A DNA stretch of 8,425 bases from Holophagaceae bacterium (GCA_025353305.1 JANXQX010000157.1:1-8425), one strand, 5' to 3'; counted from the first letter of the stretch, positions 1 to 8,031 are shown. Numbers and translations: made by a program. Notes: a model not told the origin generated them from the letters alone.

Positions 1-144
1 GGAGTCAGCCTCCACATGATCGGTGCCCTCCTCGGCCAAACCCAAGCCGCCACGACCCAGCGTTACGCTCATTTGGCACCCAGTCCGCTCAAGGACGCGA
101 ATGAAGCCGCAGGGGCGAAGATCAAGGAGGCGATGGGCTCATAA
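1..144 (+). CDS. Tyrosine recombinase / phage-type integrase, C-terminal end only
   Basis: The frame is open from the first base and ends with TAA at 142-144, giving the last 47 residues of a site-specific recombinase whose 5' part lies outside the window. The segment IGALLGQTQAATTQRYAHLA is the C-terminal catalytic box of the tyrosine recombinase family. The nucleophilic tyrosine, which forms the 3'-phosphotyrosyl link to DNA, is the TAC at 64-66 in TTQRYAH. In most relatives the LLG motif is followed by His (or Trp in some), the last general acid of the active site. Here the codon at 37-39 is Gln, a substitution I believe occurs in some integrases but which is worth noting. The last three residues (Met-Gly-Ser) and the stop codon are encoded by an initiator-tRNA-like sequence, so the gene overlaps its probable attachment site. 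It converges on the ankyrin gene with 26 bases between the stop codons. Family assignment is firm; element type (phage, ICE, island) cannot be told. Confidence 0.9.
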   Translation, partial: GVSLHMIGALLGQTQAATTQRYAHLAPSPLKDANEAAGAKIKEAMGS

Positions 145-163
145 CCCAAAGGTCGCAGGTTCA
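134..163 (+). other. Initiator tRNA (tRNA-fMet) fragment, candidate integrase attachment site
   Basis: Bases 135-147 (GGGCTCATAACCC) are the anticodon stem-loop of an initiator tRNA: loop CTCATAA with CAT anticodon at 140-142 and the three consecutive G-C pairs typical of initiators. Bases 149-155 (AAGGTCG) match the variable loop and start of the T stem, and 158-163 (GGTTCA) the T stem/loop. Against the E. coli initiator tRNA as I remember it, 26 of 29 positions from 135 to 163 agree. T134 and A148 can form one further stem pair where E. coli has C-G, which fits a real tRNA rather than chance. The match stops sharply at 163: the remaining T arm, acceptor stem and CCA are missing, and the 5' half is replaced by integrase coding sequence. 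Tyrosine integrases commonly recombine at tRNA anticodon or T loops and sit next to att, so this is read as an att core (attP, attL/attR or scar). No second copy is in the window. Confidence 0.82.
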
Positions 164-193
164 GGGCAACTCACTTTCCCTTGAGCCCTTTTT
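163..193 (+). terminator. Possible intrinsic terminator of the integrase gene
   Basis: On the plus strand AGGG (163-166) can pair with CCCT (186-189), and CTCA (170-173) with TGAG (182-185). A 3-base bulge (167-169) separates the two stem parts and an 8-base loop spans 174-181. A run of five T (189-193) follows. The structure lies 19 bases after the integrase stop and runs into the 3' end of the convergent ankyrin gene. The bulge weakens it. The opposite strand has no T run, so it would act on the integrase transcript only. Confidence 0.4.
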
Positions 194-3044
194 CGAGTTC
201 GATTTGCGCTTGGCGTTTGCCCATCAACTTGGCTAGGTCTAGCAGGGTTGGCGCGGTCCCAGGCTTCACATTAAAGTTCAGCCCGGCTTCATGGGCGCGC
301 TTCAGGGTGGCGGCATCATCCTTCAGGACCGCCACCCCGAGTGCGCCATAGGTCCATATACCGACTAATCCACGTTCGTTTTTGGGGATCTCCAGGTCAT
401 CGTGGGATTTGAGGAATGCTGAGGCTGCGGCAGCATCGGTCCGAAGAAGCTTCGTCCAGGTTGCCCAATTACCGCGGAACAGGTCCTCGGGTTTAGCCCC
501 CGCTTCGAGCAGATACTTTACGTTGGCTTGGAGACCATGCAGCAGGGCCTCGGTAAGGGGCGTATCACCATCACCATCGCGAGGAGACACATGCGCGCCT
601 TTCCGGACGAGTAACTGCAGCGTCTCAAGGGGCGCCCGGCCTGCTGCCCAGGCGATGGGTTCCGACTGGTTGCTGTCTGTTCCATGCAAGTTCGCGCCAT
701 GATTCAGAAGCAACGGGATCTGATCCCAGCGCTTGTTGATGAGTGCATGTTGCAGCAAGGTGTGCCCGCATTTGGCACGTCCATTGGGATCCGCCCCCAA
801 TTCAAGGAGGGCACTCAGCGCAGCAGAATTTGCCTCTACTGAAAAAGGGTCTCCGGGAATAGGTCGCTTCCCTTTTAAATTTGGTGTTTTAGGATTCAGC
901 CCAGCAGCCTCGAGGCTTTGTGCCAGAAGCGTGCCGGAGGCACCCAGGCGGTAGGCATTGAAAAGCGCGGTTTCACCACCTGAATCCACCGCCTTGACAT
1001 CGGCCCCAGCCTTGATCAACAACTCTCCACACGCCAGGATGGTCTTCGCGTCGGATCCGTTCGATCGACCTAAGTGCATTAAGGCCGTCCGCCCATCCCC
1101 GGTTCGCGCATCCACCTTCGCGCCCCGTTCCAGCAGCATCTGAATCAGGCTCGGAGTCGCACCTTCGGCTGCGGCGAGGAGTGGCGTGAGGCCCTCTCTG
1201 CCCGGTTCACTCGGGTTCGCGCCCCTATCAAGGAGGACTTTCGCACAAGCCTGTTGCCGCGCTGCGACCGCCGCTAAAAGAGTCTCACCCAATCCGGGTC
1301 CCGGACGATCGGGGATCCGGGCCAACATGGCCATCAAGAGACGGTCATTGCCTTTCTCTGCCGCCCGACTCAGTGCGGTAGTACCTCCTGCATCAGATCG
1401 AAGCGGATCTGCGCCCGCATCGAGTAGCTGCATCGCTGGCCCTTCGCTTCCTTCCGTCGCGGCCACCATCAGCGCTGTGGGGATGAGTTCACGCTTCGGC
1501 GGATCCACCGCGGCGCCCTTGGTCAGGAGCAGCGAAATGATGTTGTTCTGCCAATTCATCCTCACCGCTTGATGGAGTGGCATGAGCCCATGATGATCCC
1601 TGTGGTTCGGATCTGCTTGGTGGTCCAATAGCCACTGCACGTAGGCATAATCATTGCTCTCCACGGCATGGAAGAGGGGTGTCCGGCCCTCCTTATCTTC
1701 GATGTCCAGGTTGGTGAAGCGGGCTTGAATCCGCTTCCCAGAAGGGGAGTTGGTTAGGTACCAGGAGCCCAGGTGGAGAATGGTCTGCCCCCGAAGGTTC
1801 ACATGAGTGGGATCCACACCGAGATCCAACAGAAGCGTCGCGAGCGAATTGTCCCATTGGCTGGCCAGGGCGAGGAGGGGCGTCATGCCATCCACATCTA
1901 CAGTCTCGGGGTTTGCACCCTGAGCCAGGAAGCGTTTCAGTGCGTCCCCATTGCCCGAGAATGCCGCTAACACGAGGGGAGGATGAGGCCCGTTGGTGGG
2001 GCTCGCCCCGTTCTCGATCAGAAGCGGAATAAGGTCCATCCGATGCCCTCGCACTACGTATCCGAGAGGGGTGATGCCCTGTCCATCTGGTGAGTCCAGG
2101 GGTGCGCCGGCCTCAGCCAATTCCTGAATCAGAGCGGGGGCCGCAGCGCCATTCTGGATCAAGCGATTCACCAGCGTGATCTCTCCTACAGGTGCGCTGC
2201 GCGGATTCAGGCCTGCGGCCACCAGAATATGGAAGGAATCCACAACGCTTCGGCCATTCATGGCTCTCTGCCCTAATAAACCCAGGAGTCCTTGGTTGGC
2301 AGGACCAAGGGCCTTGGGATCGGCCCCCTTAGACAGGAGCGATCGCAGGAGACCTGGATGCCCGATCAAGGCGGCAGTTGCGATCGGCGCTTCCCGCGAT
2401 CGCATCGGCCGCCGAAAATCCGCCCCCTGCTCCAGAAGCGCCAAGGCAATGTCCGGAAGTGGGATGCGCATAGCCATGGAGAATGGGGTTTCAACGGCAC
2501 TGTCCGCACCATCCGGTTCCAGGCCCGCTTTCACCAGCAGTGCCACGGTTTCCACCGGTTGCGCGCTCGATGGATCGAGCGCACCAAATGGGCCGGGGAA
2601 CTCCCAGCCTGAGGCAGCTCGATGCAACAGGGTCAGCCCATTCCCGTCCTTCCAACGAGGATTCGCACCTGCTTTCAACAGCACTCGCAGTAGCGGCGCA
2701 TTCAGGGCGCCAGCAGCGAGGCCAGCAACCGAATGACGTTGATCGCCGTCCACCAGCTCCGCATTCACGTTCGCGCCGGCCCGGATGAGTTGCTCCGCGA
2801 TGCGGTAGCCATCACCGTGAAACACGCACATGAACAACGGCGTAGCACCCATGGGTCCTTTCGCATTGGGGTCCGCCCCGTGGACTAGGGCCCTCTGGAG
2901 TGCAATCGCATCGTTCTGGTTGGCGGCGACCATGAGGTCCACATCGAGCAGGATCTGCGGCCGCTTGGGAACCACTTGGGCGGCGAGGGAGGGCACCAGG
3001 AAAACGGGCATTGAAACCATCAAGCCTAGGTTTCGCGTCTTCAT
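171..3044 (-). CDS. Exported giant ankyrin-repeat protein
   Basis: This 957-residue protein is built almost wholly of ankyrin repeats. I count about 24-26 units ending in variants of GADPN (for example HGADPNAK, RAGANVNAE, RGAKVDART, ELGADPNGRA), with TPL/TAL and LLxxGA motifs, from about residue 33 to near the C-terminus. The start ATG at 3044-3042 is chosen because AGGGAGG lies 6 bases upstream and because it begins a clear signal peptide: MKTRN, hydrophobic core LGLMVSMPVFLVPSLA, likely cleavage around SLA-AQ. A further ATG 48 bases upstream in frame lacks both. ATG overlaps the macroglobulin stop codon as ATGA, so translation is probably coupled. No enzymatic domain, membrane anchor or lipobox is visible. 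Ankyrin arrays bind proteins; an exported one beside a protease trap suggests an envelope scaffold, inhibitor or adaptor for the macroglobulin or its targets, but this is inference. Several units are degenerate (for example near FTNLDIED and ARIPDRPG), as in long bacterial arrays. The gene ends 7 bases from the tRNA-fMet fragment. Confidence 0.93.
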   Translation of the reverse strand: MKTRNLGLMVSMPVFLVPSLAAQVVPKRPQILLDVDLMVAANQNDAIALQRALVHGADPNAKGPMGATPLFMCVFHGDGYRIAEQLIRAGANVNAELVDGDQRHSVAGLAAGALNAPLLRVLLKAGANPRWKDGNGLTLLHRAASGWEFPGPFGALDPSSAQPVETVALLVKAGLEPDGADSAVETPFSMAMRIPLPDIALALLEQGADFRRPMRSREAPIATAALIGHPGLLRSLLSKGADPKALGPANQGLLGLLGQRAMNGRSVVDSFHILVAAGLNPRSAPVGEITLVNRLIQNGAAAPALIQELAEAGAPLDSPDGQGITPLGYVVRGHRMDLIPLLIENGASPTNGPHPPLVLAAFSGNGDALKRFLAQGANPETVDVDGMTPLLALASQWDNSLATLLLDLGVDPTHVNLRGQTILHLGSWYLTNSPSGKRIQARFTNLDIEDKEGRTPLFHAVESNDYAYVQWLLDHQADPNHRDHHGLMPLHQAVRMNWQNNIISLLLTKGAAVDPPKRELIPTALMVAATEGSEGPAMQLLDAGADPLRSDAGGTTALSRAAEKGNDRLLMAMLARIPDRPGPGLGETLLAAVAARQQACAKVLLDRGANPSEPGREGLTPLLAAAEGATPSLIQMLLERGAKVDARTGDGRTALMHLGRSNGSDAKTILACGELLIKAGADVKAVDSGGETALFNAYRLGASGTLLAQSLEAAGLNPKTPNLKGKRPIPGDPFSVEANSAALSALLELGADPNGRAKCGHTLLQHALINKRWDQIPLLLNHGANLHGTDSNQSEPIAWAAGRAPLETLQLLVRKGAHVSPRDGDGDTPLTEALLHGLQANVKYLLEAGAKPEDLFRGNWATWTKLLRTDAAAASAFLKSHDDLEIPKNERGLVGIWTYGALGVAVLKDDAATLKRAHEAGLNFNVKPGTAPTLLDLAKLMGKRQAQIELEKGLKGK

Positions 3045-6000
3045 TTCGCACCTCCCTCGATGGTGACGGTGCTTGTTTCCGTGGAACACCAAAGGCTCTC
3101 GTCGCCCATAAGGCTGAATTTCACCGGGCGCAGGCGGTAACGTCCCTCCAGCTTGGCCCGCAGGCGAAGGCGGAGTTTGACTGGGTTATTCGGACCCACG
3201 TAATTCAGCAAGAACGCCACATGATCCGGATGAACTTCCGTTCGGGCCACGTGCGACAACACGGCCATGTCCTGCCCCTCCAGAACGAAGTCCTGCATGT
3301 CCGTGGAGGCCTCGAAACCCGGTGGCACCGGCACTTCCACCAAGCCGTAGGAAATCCATTGGTTCGAGCTGACATCCACTTCGAGGAAGGCCTCGTCATG
3401 CAGCTTAAGGACGGGGTCCCATGGTTTCTTCGTCCAGCCGAGTCGGTTGCTGCCCACGGGTGCCTCGAGTTTCCATAGGGTGCGTTTCGCCTGCAGGATC
3501 AGGCCACCCGCGGCGGGGCTGAGCGTCGGTTTCTGGCTGCTGGTACTCAAGACGTAGACCAACACACCCCGACCCTTCGCCACCAACGTGATGGACTGGC
3601 CGCCTCTCACATCCAGCGTTGCCGGTGTGGCTGCATCGGTGAGGTCGAAGGTTGGGCCGCCCTCCACCCCTACCTGGATGGGAGCACCCTCCCACTGGAT
3701 GCGTCGCACTTTGGCAAGATCCGGAAGCAAGGCTACCACTTGAGAGGTAACCCAGGTGCTGCTCCAGCCGTTGCCCTGGAAATTCGTCATCAGATAGGCC
3801 TCGCCTCCACGGATCAGTTTCGAGCCGGGGCGCCCCAGGCACAGCGCCCGCATCGCCGCGACTGTGGTGTAGACATCACCCGAAAGGTAGCTGTAGTGAG
3901 GTGAATCAGAGCCGCTCCAGCTGGCCACATCTCCCACCAGGCGGGCCCGTTTCTCCAGCGCATCGAACAAGGCCTTGGTCTTTCCATGCTGAACCAGCAC
4001 CGCCGCATGAGAGACCATGGCCAGGAGACCATCTCCAGGCCAATCCGCCTTCAACACCGCCTCGATGGCTGCATCCAGCTCAGGCGCAACCTGGGGATCT
4101 GCCTGGGCCAGACAGGAGAGCAGGAACGCCACATCGCCACGAGCCTTTGAGGAGTCCTCTGCCGTCCCGTCCTTGGCGCGGGTCATCCGTTCGGATAGCA
4201 ACAGGCGTGATGCGGAGAGACCTCGCTGCAAGCGGTCTTCATCTACCGTGTAGCCCATGCGCTTCATCGCGGCGAGAGCCATCACGGCGTAGCCCGTGGT
4301 ATGTGGATTGGCGAAAGCGCCAAAATCCTTCGGTCCGTACCAACCCCAGCCGCCATTATCCATTTGGTATCCATAGACGCGTTGTACGCCCTGCTGGATG
4401 TTGACGTCGAGATCCTCGAATTCCTTTCCGCTCAAGGGTGGCATGAGCCCCTTCTTCACCAACTCCGCCACCAGGATATTGGGGACGAAACTGGAGAGGG
4501 TCTGCTCCACACACCCATAGGGATAGTGGATCAGGTACTTGAGACTCGGAGCCGAAAGCTGCTCAAGACCCCCATTGATGCCGAAGAGGGAAAGGGTCCC
4601 TGAGCCCTCGCCCCATTCAGGCACCGTGAAGCTGCGGTGGATCTCTTCGCCAGCTAAGGCCACGGCTTCCTGGGTCCTCAATTCGATGCCGGGTCGTAGA
4701 ATTTTCAACTCGCGCTTCTCGCCGTCCTGGTCGTGGTCCGTGGCGGCACCCGCTTTGAGGACCAACTGGGTCTGGCCCTTCTCTGCTTCCAGGCGGAAGG
4801 CCACTCGACGTTCCTCTCCCGCCTTCAGATCAAAGGGCTGGCGGGCACCATCCGGCAAGGTACCGCCCTTCACATCCAACACGAGCTGGCCCTGCATGCG
4901 TTTCTTCGACCGGTTCTGGAGCAGTACCACGGCGCGGGATTCATCGCCTTCCGTGAGAACCTGCGGGATCACTAAATTCACTTGTAGTGGCTTGTTCACT
5001 CGCACGGTGGCGCGGGCGATGGCCGCTTGGCCATTAGTAGTGAAACCCACCGCTGTGGCGCGCCAGGCCGTGAGGTCCTCCGGCAGAGGGACATCTACAA
5101 TGCTGCGATCCTTGACCACCAGATTCGGAATCCACAACGCCGTGTCCAGGAAGTGCTCTCGTAGTGCGCTCAGTGCCTTGCGGGCTTGCTGCGCTTCCGG
5201 TCGTGAACTCGCCAAACCGGGCGAGAGCATGGCCATGGTTTCCTTGGGTGAATTAGTGCCACTCACCATCATCGCTGCAGATGTAGCGGTTGAATCTACC
5301 TCTGAGGCAGTGGATTGCACGACAACCGTGGCCCCCTCGACCGGTATTTTTTTGATTTTCCCATTGGAAAGTTTGATGGTTTGCGTCCAGGGTCTCTCCC
5401 GCTTTACTTCTACCCAAGAGGCTTCTGCCATGGCGGCCTGCGTTTGACCTGACCCGATGACCAAGCTGGACGACCCGTCTGGAATTCTTGGATTCAGCGC
5501 GGAAGTTGGATCAGGCAAAATCTCCGGGGCCAGAGCATAGATGGCTTCATCCACAACGCCCACGCTCAAGGCTGCGGAACCATTGGCCTTCACGCGCAGG
5601 TGCATCGTTTCGCTGGGGCGGAAATCCTCCCGATCCGGTTCGAGGGAGAGGGTCAGACGGGCACCGTCGATCCCGCCTTCGATCATCACTTTTGCCTGGT
5701 GAAGACGGCCTTCATCGACCACTTCAAAATGAATCCAGCCATTGGGCTTGAAGGCAGCGGGGATGGGTAGGTCCAACAGGGCCGTCGTACCATCGATTTT
5801 TCGTGAACCGCGAAAAGCCTCCTCCCGAGCGCCACCCTGCCATTGCAGCAAGAGTCCCGGTTTGGGCAGCAGCACTAAAGCCCGCAGAGTACCGCTCTGC
5901 CCCCCGCGATCCGCGGCAACACGAAGCATGGTGTTCGGAGCCAATTCCTTATGCTCATCCACCACGACGAAGGGCTCTCGGGCTACCAGCTCTTCGCCAT

Positions 6001-8020
6001 CCGGCAGTGTCGTCCGGGCCATCAGCAAATAGACCCCCGCAGGCATGTGGAAGGTGGCCCTGGGACCTCTCTCTGTCGCGAGGATCGGGCCGGTTTTCCA
6101 CGGCTCATCCTTCGACCATAAGTCTCTGGTTTTCGAGAAAGGCACTGCCTGGGCGACCTGGAACATCAAGGGACCCGGGACCTGCGCACCGAGGTCTTGG
6201 ATTTCCGCACTGGCTTCTAGTGTCTCGCCAATTTTGAGGATGCTGCGGCTCAACGCCAGCTTGAGCAGGCCGAGGCTGGTACTGCCTTTCCCGAGCACAC
6301 GGCTGGCGGATTGCCGTTGGCCGCCCGCGTCTGTGACCTGCGCCAGGAGGCGGTAGGATTCGCCGGGCTTCACCAGTTCTGTCCGGAATTCCAGGAGGAA
6401 GCGACCTGCGCCATTGGTTTGACCGGAGCCCGACTCCACGTGATCCACGCGAATGGCCGGGCTTTCCCACCAGTAACGAGTGGGCTGCTTCACCACTTGG
6501 TACAGGTGCCACTCCACCTTGCCATCCGGTACTGGCCCGCCGTGGAGAGCCTCGGCCTTCACCAGGAATCGCAAAGAGCCAGAAGTAGGAGACGAACCCG
6601 AATTGGCCCCGGGATCCTGGAAGATCACCTTGAAGCGGGGTTTCTGGTAATCCAGGACTTGGAAGGGGATGTGCGCCGAGGTGCTTGATGAAGAGAGCTC
6701 TACGGAGTACTCGCCGGGAAGGGTCGCGGCCGGCAGCACGAAACTACCCGCGAAGGAAATGGTGTCCTTGTCCTGCAGCAACGCCGTGCCTCGGGGACGT
6801 GTATTTGTCCGCTCCCATTGCGGGCCCGAAACCTGAAAGCGCAGTCCCCTCTTGGTAGGATCGAGAGGACCCTCATCGTCGGTACGATATTGTGACGGAT
6901 CGGCCGATGGATCCAGAACCCAATACGGAGAGCTGGTATCCCGGAGCCATTCCCAACGCTTGGGATTCAGGTCCCGCACGATGGCCCTGAAAAAGACTTC
7001 CTGCCCCGGGCGGTAGACCGGCCGCTCCGAATAGGCATAGATGACTCGCTGGGTTTGATTCTGGAGATATTGCCGAGAGAAGGAATAAACATACGCGAAA
7101 GCCATTTCATCGCCATGCTCCGCGATGAAATGGAATGGCTGCTGCTTGGAACCTAGGTTTAAGCGGCCATCTTTCCCCGTAAGTTGGGGCTCCATCGGCA
7201 TTATTCCCGACGGCTCCTGCACCCACACCTTGGCTCCCGCCACGGGCATACCGGAGTGGGCGCTGAGCACCTGCACGCTGTTTTGGTCGAAGAACGATTC
7301 CACTTTGAGGAGAAGGTCCGAGATCAAACAGGGAAGGTAGGCGACTCGGGACCCCTGATTCACTTCGAGGATATAAAAGCCTGGTGGGAGGGCATTCACT
7401 TTCACGGAAGCTTGGCTTCCACTGAATCCGCTTGGGGACTGAGAGACGGGTACCAAGACCTGCTCAGAGACAAGCTTGAACTCAGGGGCCAGGATCAGGC
7501 GCCGAGAGAAGCGAGTACTGGTCTCCGTGGTGTCCTCATCCACTTTCACGATGGTTTTGATGGGAGGTTCTGTCGGTGCCCATTGACTCAAGGTGCGTTC
7601 CACGCCCCAGATTATCCCTGGCAATTCCCTGGCCATGCCACCGGCACGGAAGAGGGTGCTGAGCCCCGAAGCCTCGCCCTCAGCATCATACGGGTCGTAC
7701 CAATTGGACCCCTGGTTGAACAATGCAACAGCTCGGGATGGCTTCTTCTCCTCTTTGTGAATACGCACCGTGATGGGCAAAGCCAGGGGCTCAGCGCCTC
7801 CATACAATTCGATCAGGATGGGCGTCCCTGGCGATATGCGCAGGGGGGCCCGGAGCTGCACTTGGAGCTGCACTTGGGCCTGAACCTGCGTTTGCACCTG
7901 TGCAGGAACCGCAAGACCCGTCAGAAACACGATCAGAATCAGAAGGACCCGGGCACAGGTCGAACGCAAACGACTCTTCGCAGGTTTAAATCGGGAATCT
8001 GTTGGATAGGTTCGGAACAC
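3041..8020 (-). CDS. Bacterial alpha-2-macroglobulin, thioester type, exported
   Basis: Periplasmic protease trap of 1659 residues, close to E. coli YfhM (about 1650). Residues 1-40 form a Sec signal peptide with a long basic n-region, core VLLILIVFLTGLA and cleavage after VPA (residue 40). There is no Cys at +1, so unlike YfhM it is not a lipoprotein. The mature end begins with four QVQx repeats. YRPGQEVFF at about 336-344 marks the MG2-type domain. A Ser/Thr/Ala/Met-rich stretch at about 869-950 before DTALW (W963) is the likely bait region. LPEDLTAWRATAVG around W986 is the conserved A2M-domain signature. GCVEQ with Cys1170 and Gln1173 is the thioester, cleaved open to bond the attacking protease. 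GGWGWYGP (W1225) lies in the thioester domain, and the last 100 residues resemble the MG10 domain. The start GTG (8020-8018) is chosen for AGGGAGG 4 bases upstream. The ATG at 8065 has no such site, and a TTG at 7969 would give a shorter signal peptide. The stop overlaps the ankyrin start. No pbpC neighbour is visible. Confidence 0.93.
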   Translation of the reverse strand: MFRTYPTDSRFKPAKSRLRSTCARVLLILIVFLTGLAVPAQVQTQVQAQVQLQVQLRAPLRISPGTPILIELYGGAEPLALPITVRIHKEEKKPSRAVALFNQGSNWYDPYDAEGEASGLSTLFRAGGMARELPGIIWGVERTLSQWAPTEPPIKTIVKVDEDTTETSTRFSRRLILAPEFKLVSEQVLVPVSQSPSGFSGSQASVKVNALPPGFYILEVNQGSRVAYLPCLISDLLLKVESFFDQNSVQVLSAHSGMPVAGAKVWVQEPSGIMPMEPQLTGKDGRLNLGSKQQPFHFIAEHGDEMAFAYVYSFSRQYLQNQTQRVIYAYSERPVYRPGQEVFFRAIVRDLNPKRWEWLRDTSSPYWVLDPSADPSQYRTDDEGPLDPTKRGLRFQVSGPQWERTNTRPRGTALLQDKDTISFAGSFVLPAATLPGEYSVELSSSSTSAHIPFQVLDYQKPRFKVIFQDPGANSGSSPTSGSLRFLVKAEALHGGPVPDGKVEWHLYQVVKQPTRYWWESPAIRVDHVESGSGQTNGAGRFLLEFRTELVKPGESYRLLAQVTDAGGQRQSASRVLGKGSTSLGLLKLALSRSILKIGETLEASAEIQDLGAQVPGPLMFQVAQAVPFSKTRDLWSKDEPWKTGPILATERGPRATFHMPAGVYLLMARTTLPDGEELVAREPFVVVDEHKELAPNTMLRVAADRGGQSGTLRALVLLPKPGLLLQWQGGAREEAFRGSRKIDGTTALLDLPIPAAFKPNGWIHFEVVDEGRLHQAKVMIEGGIDGARLTLSLEPDREDFRPSETMHLRVKANGSAALSVGVVDEAIYALAPEILPDPTSALNPRIPDGSSSLVIGSGQTQAAMAEASWVEVKRERPWTQTIKLSNGKIKKIPVEGATVVVQSTASEVDSTATSAAMMVSGTNSPKETMAMLSPGLASSRPEAQQARKALSALREHFLDTALWIPNLVVKDRSIVDVPLPEDLTAWRATAVGFTTNGQAAIARATVRVNKPLQVNLVIPQVLTEGDESRAVVLLQNRSKKRMQGQLVLDVKGGTLPDGARQPFDLKAGEERRVAFRLEAEKGQTQLVLKAGAATDHDQDGEKRELKILRPGIELRTQEAVALAGEEIHRSFTVPEWGEGSGTLSLFGINGGLEQLSAPSLKYLIHYPYGCVEQTLSSFVPNILVAELVKKGLMPPLSGKEFEDLDVNIQQGVQRVYGYQMDNGGWGWYGPKDFGAFANPHTTGYAVMALAAMKRMGYTVDEDRLQRGLSASRLLLSERMTRAKDGTAEDSSKARGDVAFLLSCLAQADPQVAPELDAAIEAVLKADWPGDGLLAMVSHAAVLVQHGKTKALFDALEKRARLVGDVASWSGSDSPHYSYLSGDVYTTVAAMRALCLGRPGSKLIRGGEAYLMTNFQGNGWSSTWVTSQVVALLPDLAKVRRIQWEGAPIQVGVEGGPTFDLTDAATPATLDVRGGQSITLVAKGRGVLVYVLSTSSQKPTLSPAAGGLILQAKRTLWKLEAPVGSNRLGWTKKPWDPVLKLHDEAFLEVDVSSNQWISYGLVEVPVPPGFEASTDMQDFVLEGQDMAVLSHVARTEVHPDHVAFLLNYVGPNNPVKLRLRLRAKLEGRYRLRPVKFSLMGDESLWCSTETSTVTIEGGAK
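3051..3057 (-). promoter_or_regulatory. Ribosome binding site of the ankyrin gene
   Basis: AGGGAGG on the minus strand, 6 bases before the ATG at 3044. It lies inside the last codons of the macroglobulin gene (encoding Glu-Gly-Gly), so terminating ribosomes pass over it. It fixes the start at 3044 rather than at the earlier in-frame ATG at 3092. Confidence 0.8.
7853..7900 (-). repeat. Four-unit 12-bp tandem repeat encoding QVQx at the mature N-terminus
   Basis: Four successive 12-base units encode QVQT, QVQA, QVQL and QVQL (residues 41-56 of the macroglobulin). The last two units are identical at the DNA level; the first two have diverged. The repeat starts exactly at the predicted signal-peptidase site. 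Because the unit is a multiple of three, copy-number change would lengthen or shorten a linker without breaking the frame. Confidence 0.8.
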
Positions 8021-8024
8021 GGTG

Positions 8025-8031
8025 CCTCCCT
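8025..8031 (-). promoter_or_regulatory. Ribosome binding site of the macroglobulin gene
   Basis: AGGGAGG on the minus strand, 4 bases before GTG at 8020, the same heptamer as precedes the ankyrin gene. It decides for the GTG start over the in-frame ATG at 8065, whose upstream bases contain no purine-rich site. Confidence 0.65.

Noticed and set aside
134..148. TGGG/CCCA hairpin as a terminator between the convergent genes
   Set aside because: The short stem without a T run is better explained as the tRNA-fMet anticodon stem-loop.
4539..5447. Long plus-strand open frame of 302 codons opposite the macroglobulin gene
   Set aside because: It is a shadow of the GC-rich coding strand: composition is Arg/Ser/Pro-rich, with no recognisable motif, and it lies antisense to conserved A2M signatures.
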